Position numbers and translations under genes: made by a program
The notes under the pieces: generated by a model
Told to the model about the DNA's origin: nothing
Seen by the model: only the letters and a program-made list of their open reading frames with translations
The model's database searches: none
Source: Streptomyces albipurpureus
Lineage (GTDB): Bacteria; Actinomycetota; Actinomycetes; Streptomycetales; Streptomycetaceae
Length of the DNA stretch: 64,000 nucleotides
Direction: 5' to 3'
NCBI RefSeq assembly: GCF_023701525.1
Contig: NZ_JAMQAW010000040.1
Span: 1-64,000 of the forward strand
Part shown: piece after piece, positions 37,052-46,170 of the stretch
How the letters are laid out: every line of letters starts with the position of its first letter
How positions within the stretch are numbered: the first letter of the stretch is position 1

Positions 37052-38118
37052 TTGTCAGCCGCCCAGCCCGCGTAGAAGAGCCCAAGACCCACGATGACGC
37101 ACATGCCCTGAATGATCCAGAACCGGACCACGACAAGGACCTCGGACCACCCCTTGAGTTCGAAGTGGTGTTGCAGCGGAGCCATTCGGAAGACTCGCTT
37201 CCCGGTCATCCGGAAGGAGCCGACCTGGATGACCACGGACATGGTGATCAGGACGAAAAGCCCACCGAGGATGGCCAGCAGCAACTCCGTGCGGGAGCAG
37301 ATCGCCAGACCTGCGAGCGCACCGCCGAGTGCGAGCGAGCCGGTGTCGCCCATGAAGATCTTCGCGGGTGAGGTGTTCCACCACAGGAAGCCGAAGCAGG
37401 CGCCCATGAGGGCCGAGGCGACGACCGCGAGGTCGAGCGGATCGCGCACTTCGAAGCACGCGGCGGGGTTGGTCAGCGATGCGGCGTTGGCACAGGACTC
37501 CTGGAACTGCCAGAGGCCGATGAACGTATAAGCGCCGAAGACCATCACGGATGCGCCGGTGGCCAGACCGTCCAGGCCGTCCGTCAGATTCACGCCGTTG
37601 GACATCGCGAGAATCATGAACAGCGCCCAGATCACGAACAGCACGGGGCCGATCGACCAGCCGAAGTCATTGATGAACGACAACTTGGTGGAAGCCGGGG
37701 TCAGATCGCGCTTGTCCGCGAACTGGAGCGAGAGCAGCGCGAACGCGATACCGACGATCAGCTGACCGGCCATCTTCGCCTTGGCCCGCAGCCCCAGCGA
37801 ACGCTGCTTGACGATCTTGATGTAGTCGTCGAGGAAACCGACCACGCCCATACCGGCCATCAGGAAGAGGACCAGGATGCCGGAGAACGTCGGCCGCTCC
37901 CCGGTGATGACCTTGGCGAGCGCATAGGCGATCAGCGTCGCCAGGATGAAGGAGATGCCGCCCATGGTGGGCGTGCCCTTCTTGCTGCCGTGGCTGCGCG
38001 GACCGTCATCCCTGATGAACTGCCCGTAGCCCTTGCGGGCCAGGAGCTTGATCAGCAGCGGTGTGCCGATGAGAGTCAGGAAGAGCCCGATGGCCCCCGC
38101 GAAGAGGATCTGCCTCAT
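37048..38118 (-). CDS. mraY: Phospho-MurNAc-pentapeptide translocase MraY
   Basis: A 356-aa integral membrane enzyme with about ten helices that moves phospho-MurNAc-pentapeptide to undecaprenyl phosphate, making lipid I. Conserved active-site motifs are GTPTMGG, GFLDDYIKI with the DD pair, SNGVNLTDGLDGLA and FMGDTGSLALGG; LQHHFELKGW lies in the last cytoplasmic loop. ATG start overlapping the murF stop (ATGA). Target of several nucleoside antibiotics made by streptomycetes. Confidence 0.98.
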   Translation of the reverse strand: MRQILFAGAIGLFLTLIGTPLLIKLLARKGYGQFIRDDGPRSHGSKKGTPTMGGISFILATLIAYALAKVITGERPTFSGILVLFLMAGMGVVGFLDDYIKIVKQRSLGLRAKAKMAGQLIVGIAFALLSLQFADKRDLTPASTKLSFINDFGWSIGPVLFVIWALFMILAMSNGVNLTDGLDGLATGASVMVFGAYTFIGLWQFQESCANAASLTNPAACFEVRDPLDLAVVASALMGACFGFLWWNTSPAKIFMGDTGSLALGGALAGLAICSRTELLLAILGGLFVLITMSVVIQVGSFRMTGKRVFRMAPLQHHFELKGWSEVLVVVRFWIIQGMCVIVGLGLFYAGWAADK

Positions 38119-39554
38119 CGACCGGCACCCTGCCCATCCGAGGAAACTGCCACGCTGTCGAGCAATGCCTGGGCCACCTGCTCAAGACCGACCGATCTGG
38201 AAGCCTTCACCAGCACGACGTCTCCCGGGCGCAACTCACTGCGCAACAGGTCGATCGCCGCCTGCGCGTCGGACACGTGCACCGACTCCTCACCCCACGA
38301 ACCCTCGTTATATGCGCCCAGTTGCAGCCAGGACGCTTCCCTGCCCCCGACCGCGACGAGCTTGCTGACGTTGAGTCGGACGGCGAGCCGTCCAACCGCG
38401 TCGTGCTCGGCGAGCGCTTCGTCACCGAGCTCGGCCATCAGGCCGAGCACCGCCCACGTCCTTCCCCCCCGGGCCTGAGCGCCTGCGCCCATGGCGGCAA
38501 GCGCGCGCAGCGCCGCCCTCATGGATTCGGGGTTCGCGTTGTAGGCGTCGTTGACGATCGTCACGCCGTCCGAACGCTCGGTGACCTCCATGCGCCAGCG
38601 GGAGAGGGTGCCGGCCTGCGAGAGCGCGAGGGCGATCTCATCGGCGGACAGGCCCAGCTCATGGGCGACGGCGGCGGCAGCGAGCGCGTTCGACACGTGG
38701 TGCTCACCGTACAGCCGCATGGTCACATCGCTGCACCCGGTGGGGGTGTGAAGCGTGAACGCGGGCTGCCCTTGGGGGGTGAGCCGGACATTCTCGGCAC
38801 GCACGTCGGCTGTCTGCGACTCGCCGAAGAAGAGCACTCGCGCCGTGGTGCGGGTCGCCATGGCGCGTACGAGGGGGTCGTCGGCGTTGAGGACGGCGAC
38901 GCCGCCATCGGCGGCGGAGGGCAGCGCCTCGACGATCTCCCCCTTGGCCTGGGCGATCTGTTCCCGGCCGCCGAACTCCCCGATGTGGGCGGTGCCGACG
39001 TTCAGTACGAGGGAGATCCGCGGGGGCACCAGGCTGGTGAGATAGCGGATGTCCCCGACGTAGCGGGCGCCCATTTCCAGGACGAGATGCTCGGTGGTCT
39101 CATCGGCGCGCAGAGCGGTCAGCGGCAGGCCGATCTCGTTGTTGAGATTGCCCGCCGGGTAGACGGTGGGGCCCTTGCGCTCAAGGAGTTGGGCGATCAG
39201 GTCCTTGGTGCTGGTCTTGCCGGCGGAGCCGGTGAGAGCGACGGTGGTGGTGCCGAGGCGGTCGACCACATGGCGGGCGAGCGCGCCGAGGGCCGCGGTG
39301 ATGTCGTCCACGACGATGGCGGGGACGCCGACGGGCCGGGTGGCCAGGACGGCGACCGCGCCATCGGCGACGGCCTGGGCGGCGAAGTCATGGCCGTCGA
39401 CACGTTCGCCGGCGAAGGCGGTGAAAAGGGCACCTGGTCGGACCTGGCGGGAGTCCATCACGACCGGGCCGGTGATTCGGAGAGCCGAATCCGGTATGTC
39501 GTGGGGCTGCCCGCCGACGATGGCGGCGACGTCGGCGAGGGAGAGGGCGATCAC
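38115..39554 (-). CDS. murF: UDP-MurNAc-tripeptide D-Ala-D-Ala ligase MurF
   Basis: 479 aa. Adds D-Ala-D-Ala to the UDP-MurNAc-tripeptide. The N-terminal substrate domain contains DSRQVRPGALFTAFAGERVDGHDF. The P-loop is ALTGSAGKTSTKDLIAQ, the central part has LEMGARYVGDIRYL and LNVGTAHIGEFGG, and the C-terminal domain includes DAYNANPESMRAAL. The start is GTG 39554 (VIALSLADVAAIVGG), 4 bp after the murE stop. Overlaps mraY by 4 bp. Confidence 0.97.
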   Translation of the reverse strand: MIALSLADVAAIVGGQPHDIPDSALRITGPVVMDSRQVRPGALFTAFAGERVDGHDFAAQAVADGAVAVLATRPVGVPAIVVDDITAALGALARHVVDRLGTTTVALTGSAGKTSTKDLIAQLLERKGPTVYPAGNLNNEIGLPLTALRADETTEHLVLEMGARYVGDIRYLTSLVPPRISLVLNVGTAHIGEFGGREQIAQAKGEIVEALPSAADGGVAVLNADDPLVRAMATRTTARVLFFGESQTADVRAENVRLTPQGQPAFTLHTPTGCSDVTMRLYGEHHVSNALAAAAVAHELGLSADEIALALSQAGTLSRWRMEVTERSDGVTIVNDAYNANPESMRAALRALAAMGAGAQARGGRTWAVLGLMAELGDEALAEHDAVGRLAVRLNVSKLVAVGGREASWLQLGAYNEGSWGEESVHVSDAQAAIDLLRSELRPGDVVLVKASRSVGLEQVAQALLDSVAVSSDGQGAGR

Positions 39555-39558
39555 TGGG

Positions 39559-41364
39559 TCATCCCTGGGCTGTGTGGTGAAGGGTGGCACGGGAGTCGCG
39601 GATGGTCTCGCGGAGCACTTGGCGGTCATCGAAGGGGCGCACGACCCCGGCGATGTCCTGGCCCTGCTCATGGCCCTTCCCGGCGATCAGTACGGTGTCG
39701 CCGGGCTCGGCACGGGCGACGACCGTGGCGATGGCGGCGGCTCGGTCGGCCTCGATGAGGACGTCACCGCGCTCATGGACGGGGACTTCGGCGGCTCCGG
39801 CGAGCATGGCGGCCAAGATCGCGAGAGGGTCCTCCGAGCGGGGGTTGTCGGACGTCAGTACGGTGGTGTCGGCGAGGCGGGCTGCCGCCGCACCCATCGG
39901 ACCCCGTTTGGTGGTGTCCCGGTCACCGCCGCAGCCGATGGCGATGTGCAGCCTGCCCTTGGTGACCTTGCGCAGGGAGCGCAGTACGGATTCGACGGCG
40001 TCGGTCTTGTGGGCGTAGTCGACGACGGCGAGATAGGGCTGGCCCTCGTCGACGCGCTCCAGTCGGCCCGGAACGCCGGGAACCGCGGCGATCCCGTCGG
40101 CCGCGATCTGCGGATCGATACCGGCCGCGGCCAGGGTGACGATGGCGGCCAGGGTGTTGGCGACGTTGAACGCGCCGGGCAGCGGTGCCCTGGCTTCTAC
40201 GCGCCGGCCATCGGGGCCGATGACGGTGAGGGTGGAACCGAACACCCCCAGTTCGATGTTCTCGGCCCGCCAGTCGGCGTCCGGGTGCCCTTCGGTGGAG
40301 AAGGTGACGACGGGGACGGTCGCCTGGCCGACCAGCCGGTGGCCGTACTCGTCGTCGAAGTTCACCACGCCGAGTTTGCTTCGGGCGGGGGTGAAGAGCT
40401 GTGCCTTGGCTTGGAAGTAGTCCTCCATGCCGGAGTGGAACTCCATGTGCTCGGGGCTGAGGTTGTTGAAGACGGCGACGTCGAAGACACAGCCGTCGAC
40501 CCGACCGAGTACCAGGGCATGGCTGGAAACCTCCATCGCGACCGCCTCCACACCCCGCTCGCGCATCACGGCGAAGAGGGCCTGCAGATCCGTGGCCTCG
40601 GGGGTCGTGCGTTCCGACTTGATGGCCTCGTCGCCGACCCTCATCTCGACCGTGCCGATCAGCCCGGTGGCACGGCCTGCGGCCCGTAGCCCGCCTTCGA
40701 CGAGATAGGCGGACGTGGTCTTGCCCGAGGTGCCGGTGATGCCGATCTGGAGCAGACCGTCGCCCGGGTGCCCGTAGATCTCCGCGGCGAGGGCGCCCAT
40801 GCGCCCACGAGGGTCGTCGGTCACCAGGACGGGCAACCCGGTCGCGGCGGCGCGCTCGGCACCCGTTGGATCGGTGAGGATCGCCGCGGCGCCCAGATCG
40901 GCCGCCTGGGCGACGAAGTCGGCGCCATGGAGCCGGGCACCGGGAAGTGCCGCGTAGAGGTCACCGGGGCGTACGGCGCGCGAGTCATGGGTGATGCCGG
41001 TGACTCTCACCTGGCTGGACCCATCGGGCCCGGTCCCGCAGGGGACGGTGACGCCGCTCTCCTGCGACCCGCTGTTCCCCGGGCCCGCCGGGCCGTCCTG
41101 ACCGGTGACCGTCTCGGTACCGGCGGCGTCGGCCGGACCGGGGTCCTGCGCCCCCAGCCGGGCTGCCAGCTCCCCGAGCGGGGTCGGGTGGAGCCGGTCC
41201 GGACGGGGCGCACCCGGCTGCTTTGCCGAGGCTTCCTGCTGGGCGGTTTGGAACTGATCACGGTGGGGCACGGCGGTGAGCGTACCGGGCTCACCCTGCC
41301 GGGGGCTAAATGAGCGCTGCTGCCCGGGGCCGCTGTTCCCGGGATCGGGCTTCGTCGTTGTCAC
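39559..41364 (-). CDS. murE: UDP-MurNAc-tripeptide ligase MurE
   Basis: 601 aa. Adds diaminopimelate to UDP-MurNAc-Ala-Glu; Streptomyces walls carry LL-diaminopimelate. The P-loop is TGTSGKTTSAY (210-220), EVSSHAL and the carbamylated-lysine region follow, and the third-residue specificity motif is SDNPRSEDP, the DNPR type typical of diaminopimelate-adding enzymes. An N-terminal disordered extension of about 55 residues and a Gly/Pro-rich insert (about 73-118) make it some 100 residues longer than E. coli MurE. GTG start with GAGGAA. It lies 15 bp after ftsI. Confidence 0.97.
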   Translation of the reverse strand: MTTTKPDPGNSGPGQQRSFSPRQGEPGTLTAVPHRDQFQTAQQEASAKQPGAPRPDRLHPTPLGELAARLGAQDPGPADAAGTETVTGQDGPAGPGNSGSQESGVTVPCGTGPDGSSQVRVTGITHDSRAVRPGDLYAALPGARLHGADFVAQAADLGAAAILTDPTGAERAAATGLPVLVTDDPRGRMGALAAEIYGHPGDGLLQIGITGTSGKTTSAYLVEGGLRAAGRATGLIGTVEMRVGDEAIKSERTTPEATDLQALFAVMRERGVEAVAMEVSSHALVLGRVDGCVFDVAVFNNLSPEHMEFHSGMEDYFQAKAQLFTPARSKLGVVNFDDEYGHRLVGQATVPVVTFSTEGHPDADWRAENIELGVFGSTLTVIGPDGRRVEARAPLPGAFNVANTLAAIVTLAAAGIDPQIAADGIAAVPGVPGRLERVDEGQPYLAVVDYAHKTDAVESVLRSLRKVTKGRLHIAIGCGGDRDTTKRGPMGAAAARLADTTVLTSDNPRSEDPLAILAAMLAGAAEVPVHERGDVLIEADRAAAIATVVARAEPGDTVLIAGKGHEQGQDIAGVVRPFDDRQVLRETIRDSRATLHHTAQG

Positions 41365-41379
41365 TGGTGGTTCCTCGGG

Positions 41380-43335
41380 TCATTCGCCGGGCTTGAAGGT
41401 CACGGGCAGCCGGGTGGGTTCGTTGCCGGTCGGCGGCACCTTGAGGGTCTTCAGCGCGAACTCCATCACCTTCTGGTAGATCGGGCCGCAGATCTGACCG
41501 CCGAAGTAGCTGCCCTTGGTGGGGTTCTGGATGGCGCAGTAGACCGTGATCCGGGGTTTGTCGGCGGGTGCGAAACCCGCGAAGGAGGCGGTGTACCCGC
41601 GGTAGCGGCCCAGCTCCGGGTCGACTCGGTTGGCGGTGCCGGTCTTGCCGGCGACGCGGTATCCGGGGATGCGGGCCTTGGTGCCGGTGCCCTCCTCGTT
41701 GCCGACGACGGACTCCATCATCGTGGCCAGCGTTCGAGCGGTCTGCTCGCTGACGACCCGGGTCTTCTCGGGGGCGGGGGCCGGGGCGAACTGGCCGTCG
41801 GGCCCCTTGGTGCCACGGACGAGGGTGGGTTCGATGCGTACCCCGCCGTTGGCGATGGTCGAGTAGACCGATGCCGCCTGCATGGCGTTGATGGAGAAGC
41901 CCTGGCCGAACGGGATGGTGAACTGCTGGGAGGTGGACCACTTCGAAGGGGAGGCGAGGATGCCCGCGGTCTCCCCCGGGTAGTCGAGCCCGCTGGGGCT
42001 GCCCACGCCGAACTTGCGCAGATAGGAGTGGAGGACCTGATTGGCTTCGGCCTGCGTCTTGCCGAGCTGCCCGGTGGCGAGGATCGTGCCGATGTTGCTG
42101 GACTTGGCGAGGACGCCGTTGAGGGTGAGGTACCAGGTGGGATGGTCGATGTCGTCCTTGAACAGCCGGTCGCCGCGGTGCAGCCGGTTGGGGACCACGA
42201 CATGGGTACCGGGGGTCGCGACCTTCTCCTCCAGCACGGCGGCCATGGACATGACCTTGGCGGTGGAGCCGGGCTCGTAGACGTCCTGGAGCGCGGCGTT
42301 GCCCATCGAGGTGGTGTTGGCCTGGGAGAGGTCGTTGGGGTCGAACCCCGGCGCGTTGGCCATGGCGAGGACCTCGCCGGTCTGGGTGTCCTGCACTATC
42401 ACATAGCCGCGGTCGGCCTTGGACTTGCGGACCTGGTCGCTGATCGCTCGCTGCGCGGCCCACTGGATGTCGCGGTCAATGGTCAGCTCGATGTCGGAAC
42501 CGGGGACCGCGGGTGTCTCGCGGGTGCCCTCGGCGGTGGGCACCCGGCGGCCGCCGGACTGCGGGTAGGTGAGCTCGCCGTCCTTGCCCGCCAAGGTCTT
42601 GTCGAGCATGGACTCGATGCCGCCGCCGCCCCGGCCTTCGCCGTTGACATAACCGAGTATTCCGGCGGCGAGGTCGCCGTTCGGATAGACCCGCCTGCTG
42701 CTGGGTTCCTGGAGGACCCCGGCCAGGACGCTGACGCCGGCGCCGCCCTTGGCCTGGTCGTCCCTGGCCTTCTGGGTGTAGACGCTCTTGAGGTCCTTGA
42801 TCTGGTTCCAGACCTGTGGGGTCTGGCGGCGGGCCAGCACGGTGTAGCGGGACTTGGGGGTCTTGAGTTTGCTGACCAGCTCCGCCGGGGTCTTGCCGAG
42901 GATCGGGGCGAGCAGGGCCGCGGCCTGCTCCGGCGCGTTGGGGGACTTGCTCTCCTCGGGCGTGAACAGCTTCGGATCGGCCGTGATGTCGTAGGCATCG
43001 ACGCTGGCGGCCAAGGCGATGCCGGCCCGATCGGTGATCTCACCGCGCTCCGCGGCCAGTTCAACGCTCATGAAGCGATGCTTCTTGGCCTTGCTGGTGT
43101 AGGTGTCGGCGTCCACCGCCTGGACCTGGAGCAGCCGTACGACGAAGGTCAGCATCACCAGGGTGAGACCGAGGCTGACCAGCCGCAGCCGGGGGCGGGG
43201 ATTGCCGAGCTTGAGCGCCTGGGGCGCGGGGCGCCGGGGCGGCGCTGGCCGGCGGGTGGGCCGGCCAGCAGTGCCCGGGCGGCGCTGGGCCGGCCCCGGC
43301 ACGCGACGCCTGGGCGGTGAATCCTTGGGGGGCAC
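41380..43335 (-). CDS. ftsI: Septal transpeptidase FtsI (PBP3)
   Basis: 651 aa, class B penicillin-binding protein. A basic/proline-rich cytoplasmic tail (about 50 aa) and one transmembrane helix (LVSLGLTLVMLTFVVRLL) precede the PBP dimerisation domain (from ERGEITDRAGIALAAS) and the transpeptidase domain. The catalytic motifs are STAK (357-360, nucleophile Ser357), SSN (412-414) and KTG (564-566). It crosslinks septal peptidoglycan with FtsW. In S. coelicolor FtsI matters chiefly for sporulation septa. GTG start, 4 bp after ftsL. Confidence 0.97.
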   Translation of the reverse strand: MPPKDSPPRRRVPGPAQRRPGTAGRPTRRPAPPRRPAPQALKLGNPRPRLRLVSLGLTLVMLTFVVRLLQVQAVDADTYTSKAKKHRFMSVELAAERGEITDRAGIALAASVDAYDITADPKLFTPEESKSPNAPEQAAALLAPILGKTPAELVSKLKTPKSRYTVLARRQTPQVWNQIKDLKSVYTQKARDDQAKGGAGVSVLAGVLQEPSSRRVYPNGDLAAGILGYVNGEGRGGGGIESMLDKTLAGKDGELTYPQSGGRRVPTAEGTRETPAVPGSDIELTIDRDIQWAAQRAISDQVRKSKADRGYVIVQDTQTGEVLAMANAPGFDPNDLSQANTTSMGNAALQDVYEPGSTAKVMSMAAVLEEKVATPGTHVVVPNRLHRGDRLFKDDIDHPTWYLTLNGVLAKSSNIGTILATGQLGKTQAEANQVLHSYLRKFGVGSPSGLDYPGETAGILASPSKWSTSQQFTIPFGQGFSINAMQAASVYSTIANGGVRIEPTLVRGTKGPDGQFAPAPAPEKTRVVSEQTARTLATMMESVVGNEEGTGTKARIPGYRVAGKTGTANRVDPELGRYRGYTASFAGFAPADKPRITVYCAIQNPTKGSYFGGQICGPIYQKVMEFALKTLKVPPTGNEPTRLPVTFKPGE

Positions 43336-43339
43336 TGCG

Positions 43340-44005
43340 TCACCTGCCAGGAGGTGTCGGGGTCGGCTTGGCGAGCTCTGTGATCACCCGTGTGGAGGCC
43401 GCGGGGGCTGACATGGCTGCCGGGACGGATTCTCGGTCCGCGCTCTGGGCGGGTTCGGTGTCGGCGGCTGGTCTTGAGGCCTGTCGATCGGCCGGGGGCG
43501 CGACCGGCGAGGCTCCCGTTGGACTACCGGGGGCGCCGGGCGCCGCGGACCGGGCCGGCTGGGAGGAGGAGGCCGTGGTGGAGGCGGAGGGGCTCGCCGT
43601 GGTGTCCGGGTCGGCCGAGGCGCTGGACGACGGCTCCGCGCTGGCCCGGCCGGGATCACCGCGTACGGTGCCGTCGGGGTTGATGAAGGCGGGGGCGCCC
43701 CCGGGGACCATGCCCAACTCGCGTGCTTGGCGCTCCAGTGCGTCGGGGGCAGAGAAGTCGTCCACGTCCCGCTGGAGCGCCTGTTGTTCATCGGTCAGCT
43801 CGGTGGTCTTGCGCTTGAGTTCGCTCAGCTCGAACGAGCCCTCGTTGAGGGCCGAGTTCAGCAGGAGCAGGGCGATCAGACCGCCCCCGAGCAGCACCAC
43901 GACCAGCAGGACGAAGGGGGTCCGGGCGGCGGAGCTCGGGCCGGCTGGCATCAGCCGGGCGAGTCTGGCCGCGCGCCCCTTGAGCTGCTTGGCCGTTGCG
44001 CTCAC
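43340..44005 (-). CDS. ftsL: Septum formation protein FtsL
   Basis: 221 aa. A short basic N terminus and one transmembrane helix (PFVLLVVVLLGGGLIALLLLNSAL) precede a coiled coil of about 45 residues (FELSELKRKTTELTDEQQALQRDVDDF) and the conserved LERQARELGMVPGGAPAFI. A Ser/Ala/Pro-rich tail of about 100 residues follows, much longer than in most FtsL proteins. It forms a septal complex with DivIC/FtsB. GTG 44005 with GGGAGG is preferred to the upstream frame. It lies between rsmH and ftsI. Confidence 0.93.
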   Translation of the reverse strand: MSATAKQLKGRAARLARLMPAGPSSAARTPFVLLVVVLLGGGLIALLLLNSALNEGSFELSELKRKTTELTDEQQALQRDVDDFSAPDALERQARELGMVPGGAPAFINPDGTVRGDPGRASAEPSSSASADPDTTASPSASTTASSSQPARSAAPGAPGSPTGASPVAPPADRQASRPAADTEPAQSADRESVPAAMSAPAASTRVITELAKPTPTPPGR

Positions 44006-44105
44006 CGCGTCCTCCCGTTCCTTCCGCTCGTACCCCCGACGGCAGGTGCGCCAGCCGGGGGCGTCGCGTCCGTGTGCTGCGGCCGGCGGGCCGTCTGCAC
44101 GTCGC

Positions 44106-45110
44106 TCACGACGCGTCCTCACGGATGCGCTGTGCTCCCCTCAGACGCGCGGGGGCCGCACGGCGGTTCTCGGCGACCTCTTCTTCGGTGGGAAGTTCGG
44201 CGCCGCGGGTGAGCAGCTTCAACCGTGGCTGGTACTTCTCGGGCACCACGGGCAGGCCGGCGGGTGCGGTGGTCGCCGCGCCCGCGGCGAGGACCTGCTT
44301 GACCAGGCGGTCCTCCAGCGACTGGTAGGAGAGCACCGCGATCCGACCGCCGACCGCGAGTGCGCCCACCGCGGCCGGAACAGCCCGCTCCAACACGCTG
44401 AGCTCGCCGTTCACCTCGATGCGCAGGGCCTGGAAGGTGCGCTTGGCCGGGTTGCCGCCGGTGCGCTTGGCGGCCTGCGGCAGTGCGTCACGGATCAGTT
44501 CGACCAGGCGGGCGCTATGGGTGAAGGGCTCCTTGTCCCGCTCGCGTACCACCGCGGAGACGATTCGGCGGGCCTGCTTCTCCTCGCCGTACATCCGCAG
44601 GATGCGCACCAGTTCACCCGGCGGATAGGTGTTGAGGACCTCGGCGGCGCTGATGCCGGTCGTCTGGTCCATGCGCATGTCGAGGGGGGCGTCCTGAGCG
44701 TAGGCGAACCCGCGCCCGGCCTCGTCGAGCTGCATGGAGGACACGCCGAGGTCGAACAGGATTCCCTGGACCCGGGGGATGCCGAGGCGGTCGAGTACCT
44801 CGGGCAGCTCGTCGTAGACGGCATGGACGAGCGTCGCACGGTCCCCGAAGGGCGCCAGACGCTCACCGGAGAGTCGCAGCGCCTCCTTGTCACGGTCGAG
44901 CGCGATCAGTCGGGCGGCGGGAAAGCGGGTGAGGAGGGCTTCGCTGTGCCCACCGAGACCGAGGGTGCAGTCCACCACGACCGGCCCACCGGCCCCCTCG
45001 CCTGGCGCGGCGTCCGAGGTGGTGGGGGACTCCCCTGATCGCTCCAGGGCCGGGGCCAACAGGTCCAGGCACCGCTGGAGCATCACCGGGACATGGCGGG
45101 TATTGCTCAA
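44106..45110 (-). CDS. rsmH: 16S rRNA m4C1402 methyltransferase RsmH
   Basis: 334 aa, formerly MraW. Methylates N4 of C1402 in 16S rRNA using S-adenosylmethionine. It begins LSNTRHVPVMLQRCLDLL; the SAM motif is VDCTLGLGGHSEALL, with FDLGVSSMQLDEAGRGFAYAQDAPLDMRMD and KRTFQALRIEVNGEL further on. The start codon is TTG (45110), with GAGAGG upstream; no ATG or GTG lies nearby that would keep the VPVM motif. It is the first gene of the dcw transcript. mraZ, which precedes rsmH in many bacteria, is not here. Confidence 0.96.
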   Translation of the reverse strand: MSNTRHVPVMLQRCLDLLAPALERSGESPTTSDAAPGEGAGGPVVVDCTLGLGGHSEALLTRFPAARLIALDRDKEALRLSGERLAPFGDRATLVHAVYDELPEVLDRLGIPRVQGILFDLGVSSMQLDEAGRGFAYAQDAPLDMRMDQTTGISAAEVLNTYPPGELVRILRMYGEEKQARRIVSAVVRERDKEPFTHSARLVELIRDALPQAAKRTGGNPAKRTFQALRIEVNGELSVLERAVPAAVGALAVGGRIAVLSYQSLEDRLVKQVLAAGAATTAPAGLPVVPEKYQPRLKLLTRGAELPTEEEVAENRRAAPARLRGAQRIREDAS

Positions 45111-45137
45111 GGCGCCCTCTCAGGTCCGGCGCGGGGC

Positions 45138-45194
45138 TCAATCGACCGGCGAGCGGGGGCCGAGCCGTGCGTACGCCGCACGCAGGGAATTCAT
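45138..45194 (-). CDS. Possible 18-aa leader peptide
   Basis: An ATG at 45194 opens a short frame, MNSLRAAYARLGPRSPVD, ending 27 bp before the rsmH start, inside the predicted leader of the dcw transcript. It has no clear ribosome-binding site. It could be a regulatory upstream ORF or chance. Confidence 0.2.
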   Translation of the reverse strand: MNSLRAAYARLGPRSPVD

Positions 45195-45231
45195 GGGAAA
45201 AGTGCAGGATGTGTCCGTTGAACTCCGCGTC

Positions 45232-45259
45232 ACTTTAGTGCACCGTACTGCGCGGTCAA
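45232..45259 (-). promoter_or_regulatory. dcw cluster promoter
   Basis: On the minus strand TTGACC (45259-45254) and TAAAGT (45237-45232) are spaced by 16 bp, a good fit to the housekeeping sigma (HrdB) consensus. The predicted transcript starts about 115 nt before rsmH and so has a long leader. Confidence 0.65.
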
Positions 45260-45433
45260 TCAACTGCCCGGCGGCGTGGCGGATGGGTTGGGGAGGCGCG
45301 GCGGAGCGGAACAGTTCACTCGAACGGGCGTGTCGGTCTCATCCCTGTGGGTTACCTCACAACAAGCGATCTTGATGTTCTTTGTCGACTCTCCTCACAG
45401 TCTGCGGGGCATCCGGCGATTAACGTCGTCACC

Positions 45434-45976
45434 ATGACGACTTCCGCGCCCCGTCCAGCCGACTCCCTGCGTGCGGCCGGCTCGGTCACCAACCGCCTCG
45501 TCGAGGCGAACCAGCGTTACGCGGCCGGGTTCGAAGACCCCGGGATGGACGCCCGCCCCGTGCTGAAGGTGGCCGTGGTCGCCTGCATGGACGCCCGGCT
45601 CGACCTCCACTCCGCGCTCGGCCTCGAACTGGGCGACTGCCACACCATCCGCAACGCCGGAGGCGTGGTCACCGACGATGTGATCCGATCACTCACCATC
45701 AGCCAGCGAGCGCTCGGCACGGAGTCCGTCATCCTCATCCACCACACCGGTTGCGGCCTTGAGTCCTTGACCGAGGAGTTCCGGATCGAGCTGGAGAACG
45801 AGGTGGGGCAGCGCCCGCAGTGGGCGGTCGAGGCGTTCCGGGATGTCGAGCAGGATGTCAGGCAGTCGATGCAGCGCGTGCGGACCTCACCCTTCCTGCT
45901 CCACACCAATGATGTGCGCGGATTTGTGTTCGATGTCCACGACGGGCTCCTGCGGGAGATCGACCCGGCCCTGTGA
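45434..45976 (+). CDS. Beta-class carbonic anhydrase
   Basis: 180 aa. Interconverts CO2 and bicarbonate. The zinc-binding residues are Cys51, Asp53 and Arg55 in CMDARLD, and His104 and Cys107 in HHTGCG, with ACMDARLDLHSALGLELGDCHTIRNAGG being typical of the plant-like/mycobacterial beta type. The size is small but complete. ATG 45434 has no Shine-Dalgarno; TAACGT stands 7 nt upstream, so the mRNA is probably leaderless. The longer frame to 45347 is not needed. Divergent from the dcw cluster. Confidence 0.93.
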   Translation: MTTSAPRPADSLRAAGSVTNRLVEANQRYAAGFEDPGMDARPVLKVAVVACMDARLDLHSALGLELGDCHTIRNAGGVVTDDVIRSLTISQRALGTESVILIHHTGCGLESLTEEFRIELENEVGQRPQWAVEAFRDVEQDVRQSMQRVRTSPFLLHTNDVRGFVFDVHDGLLREIDPAL

Positions 45977-46025
45977 CCGTACGAGCACCTAGCGAAACCT
46001 CCCTAACCCGGCAAATCCCATCCAG

Positions 46026-46034
46026 TTATCCACA
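46026..46034 (+). other. Perfect DnaA-box sequence
   Basis: TTATCCACA, second exact copy in this window, in the spacer between the carbonic anhydrase and moxR genes. Confidence 0.35.
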
Positions 46035-46170
46035 GGCGAGTGACACGACCCGGTAACGGCAACAAGAATGCGGGGGAAGCACCCCTCCGGAACTTCCGGG
46101 GACCGGTGTTCGTGTTTGGGGGGTCGGGTCGTGTGTGGACCCGACCGGAGAACGTGCCGAGGAGGGCCGG

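Larger units (their letters stand above)
45111..45433. other. Divergent control region of dcw and carbonic anhydrase genes
   Basis: 323 bp. It carries the leftward dcw promoter (45232-45259) and, at the right end, TAACGT (45421-45426) 7 nt before the carbonic anhydrase ATG. A second rightward option is TTGATG (45372-45377), 18 bp, CACAGT (45396-45401). No mraZ remnant is visible. Confidence 0.55.

Noticed and set aside
44106..45433. Hidden mraZ gene upstream of rsmH
   Set aside because: The spacer between rsmH and carbonic anhydrase holds no frame with MraZ/AbrB-like motifs on the minus strand.
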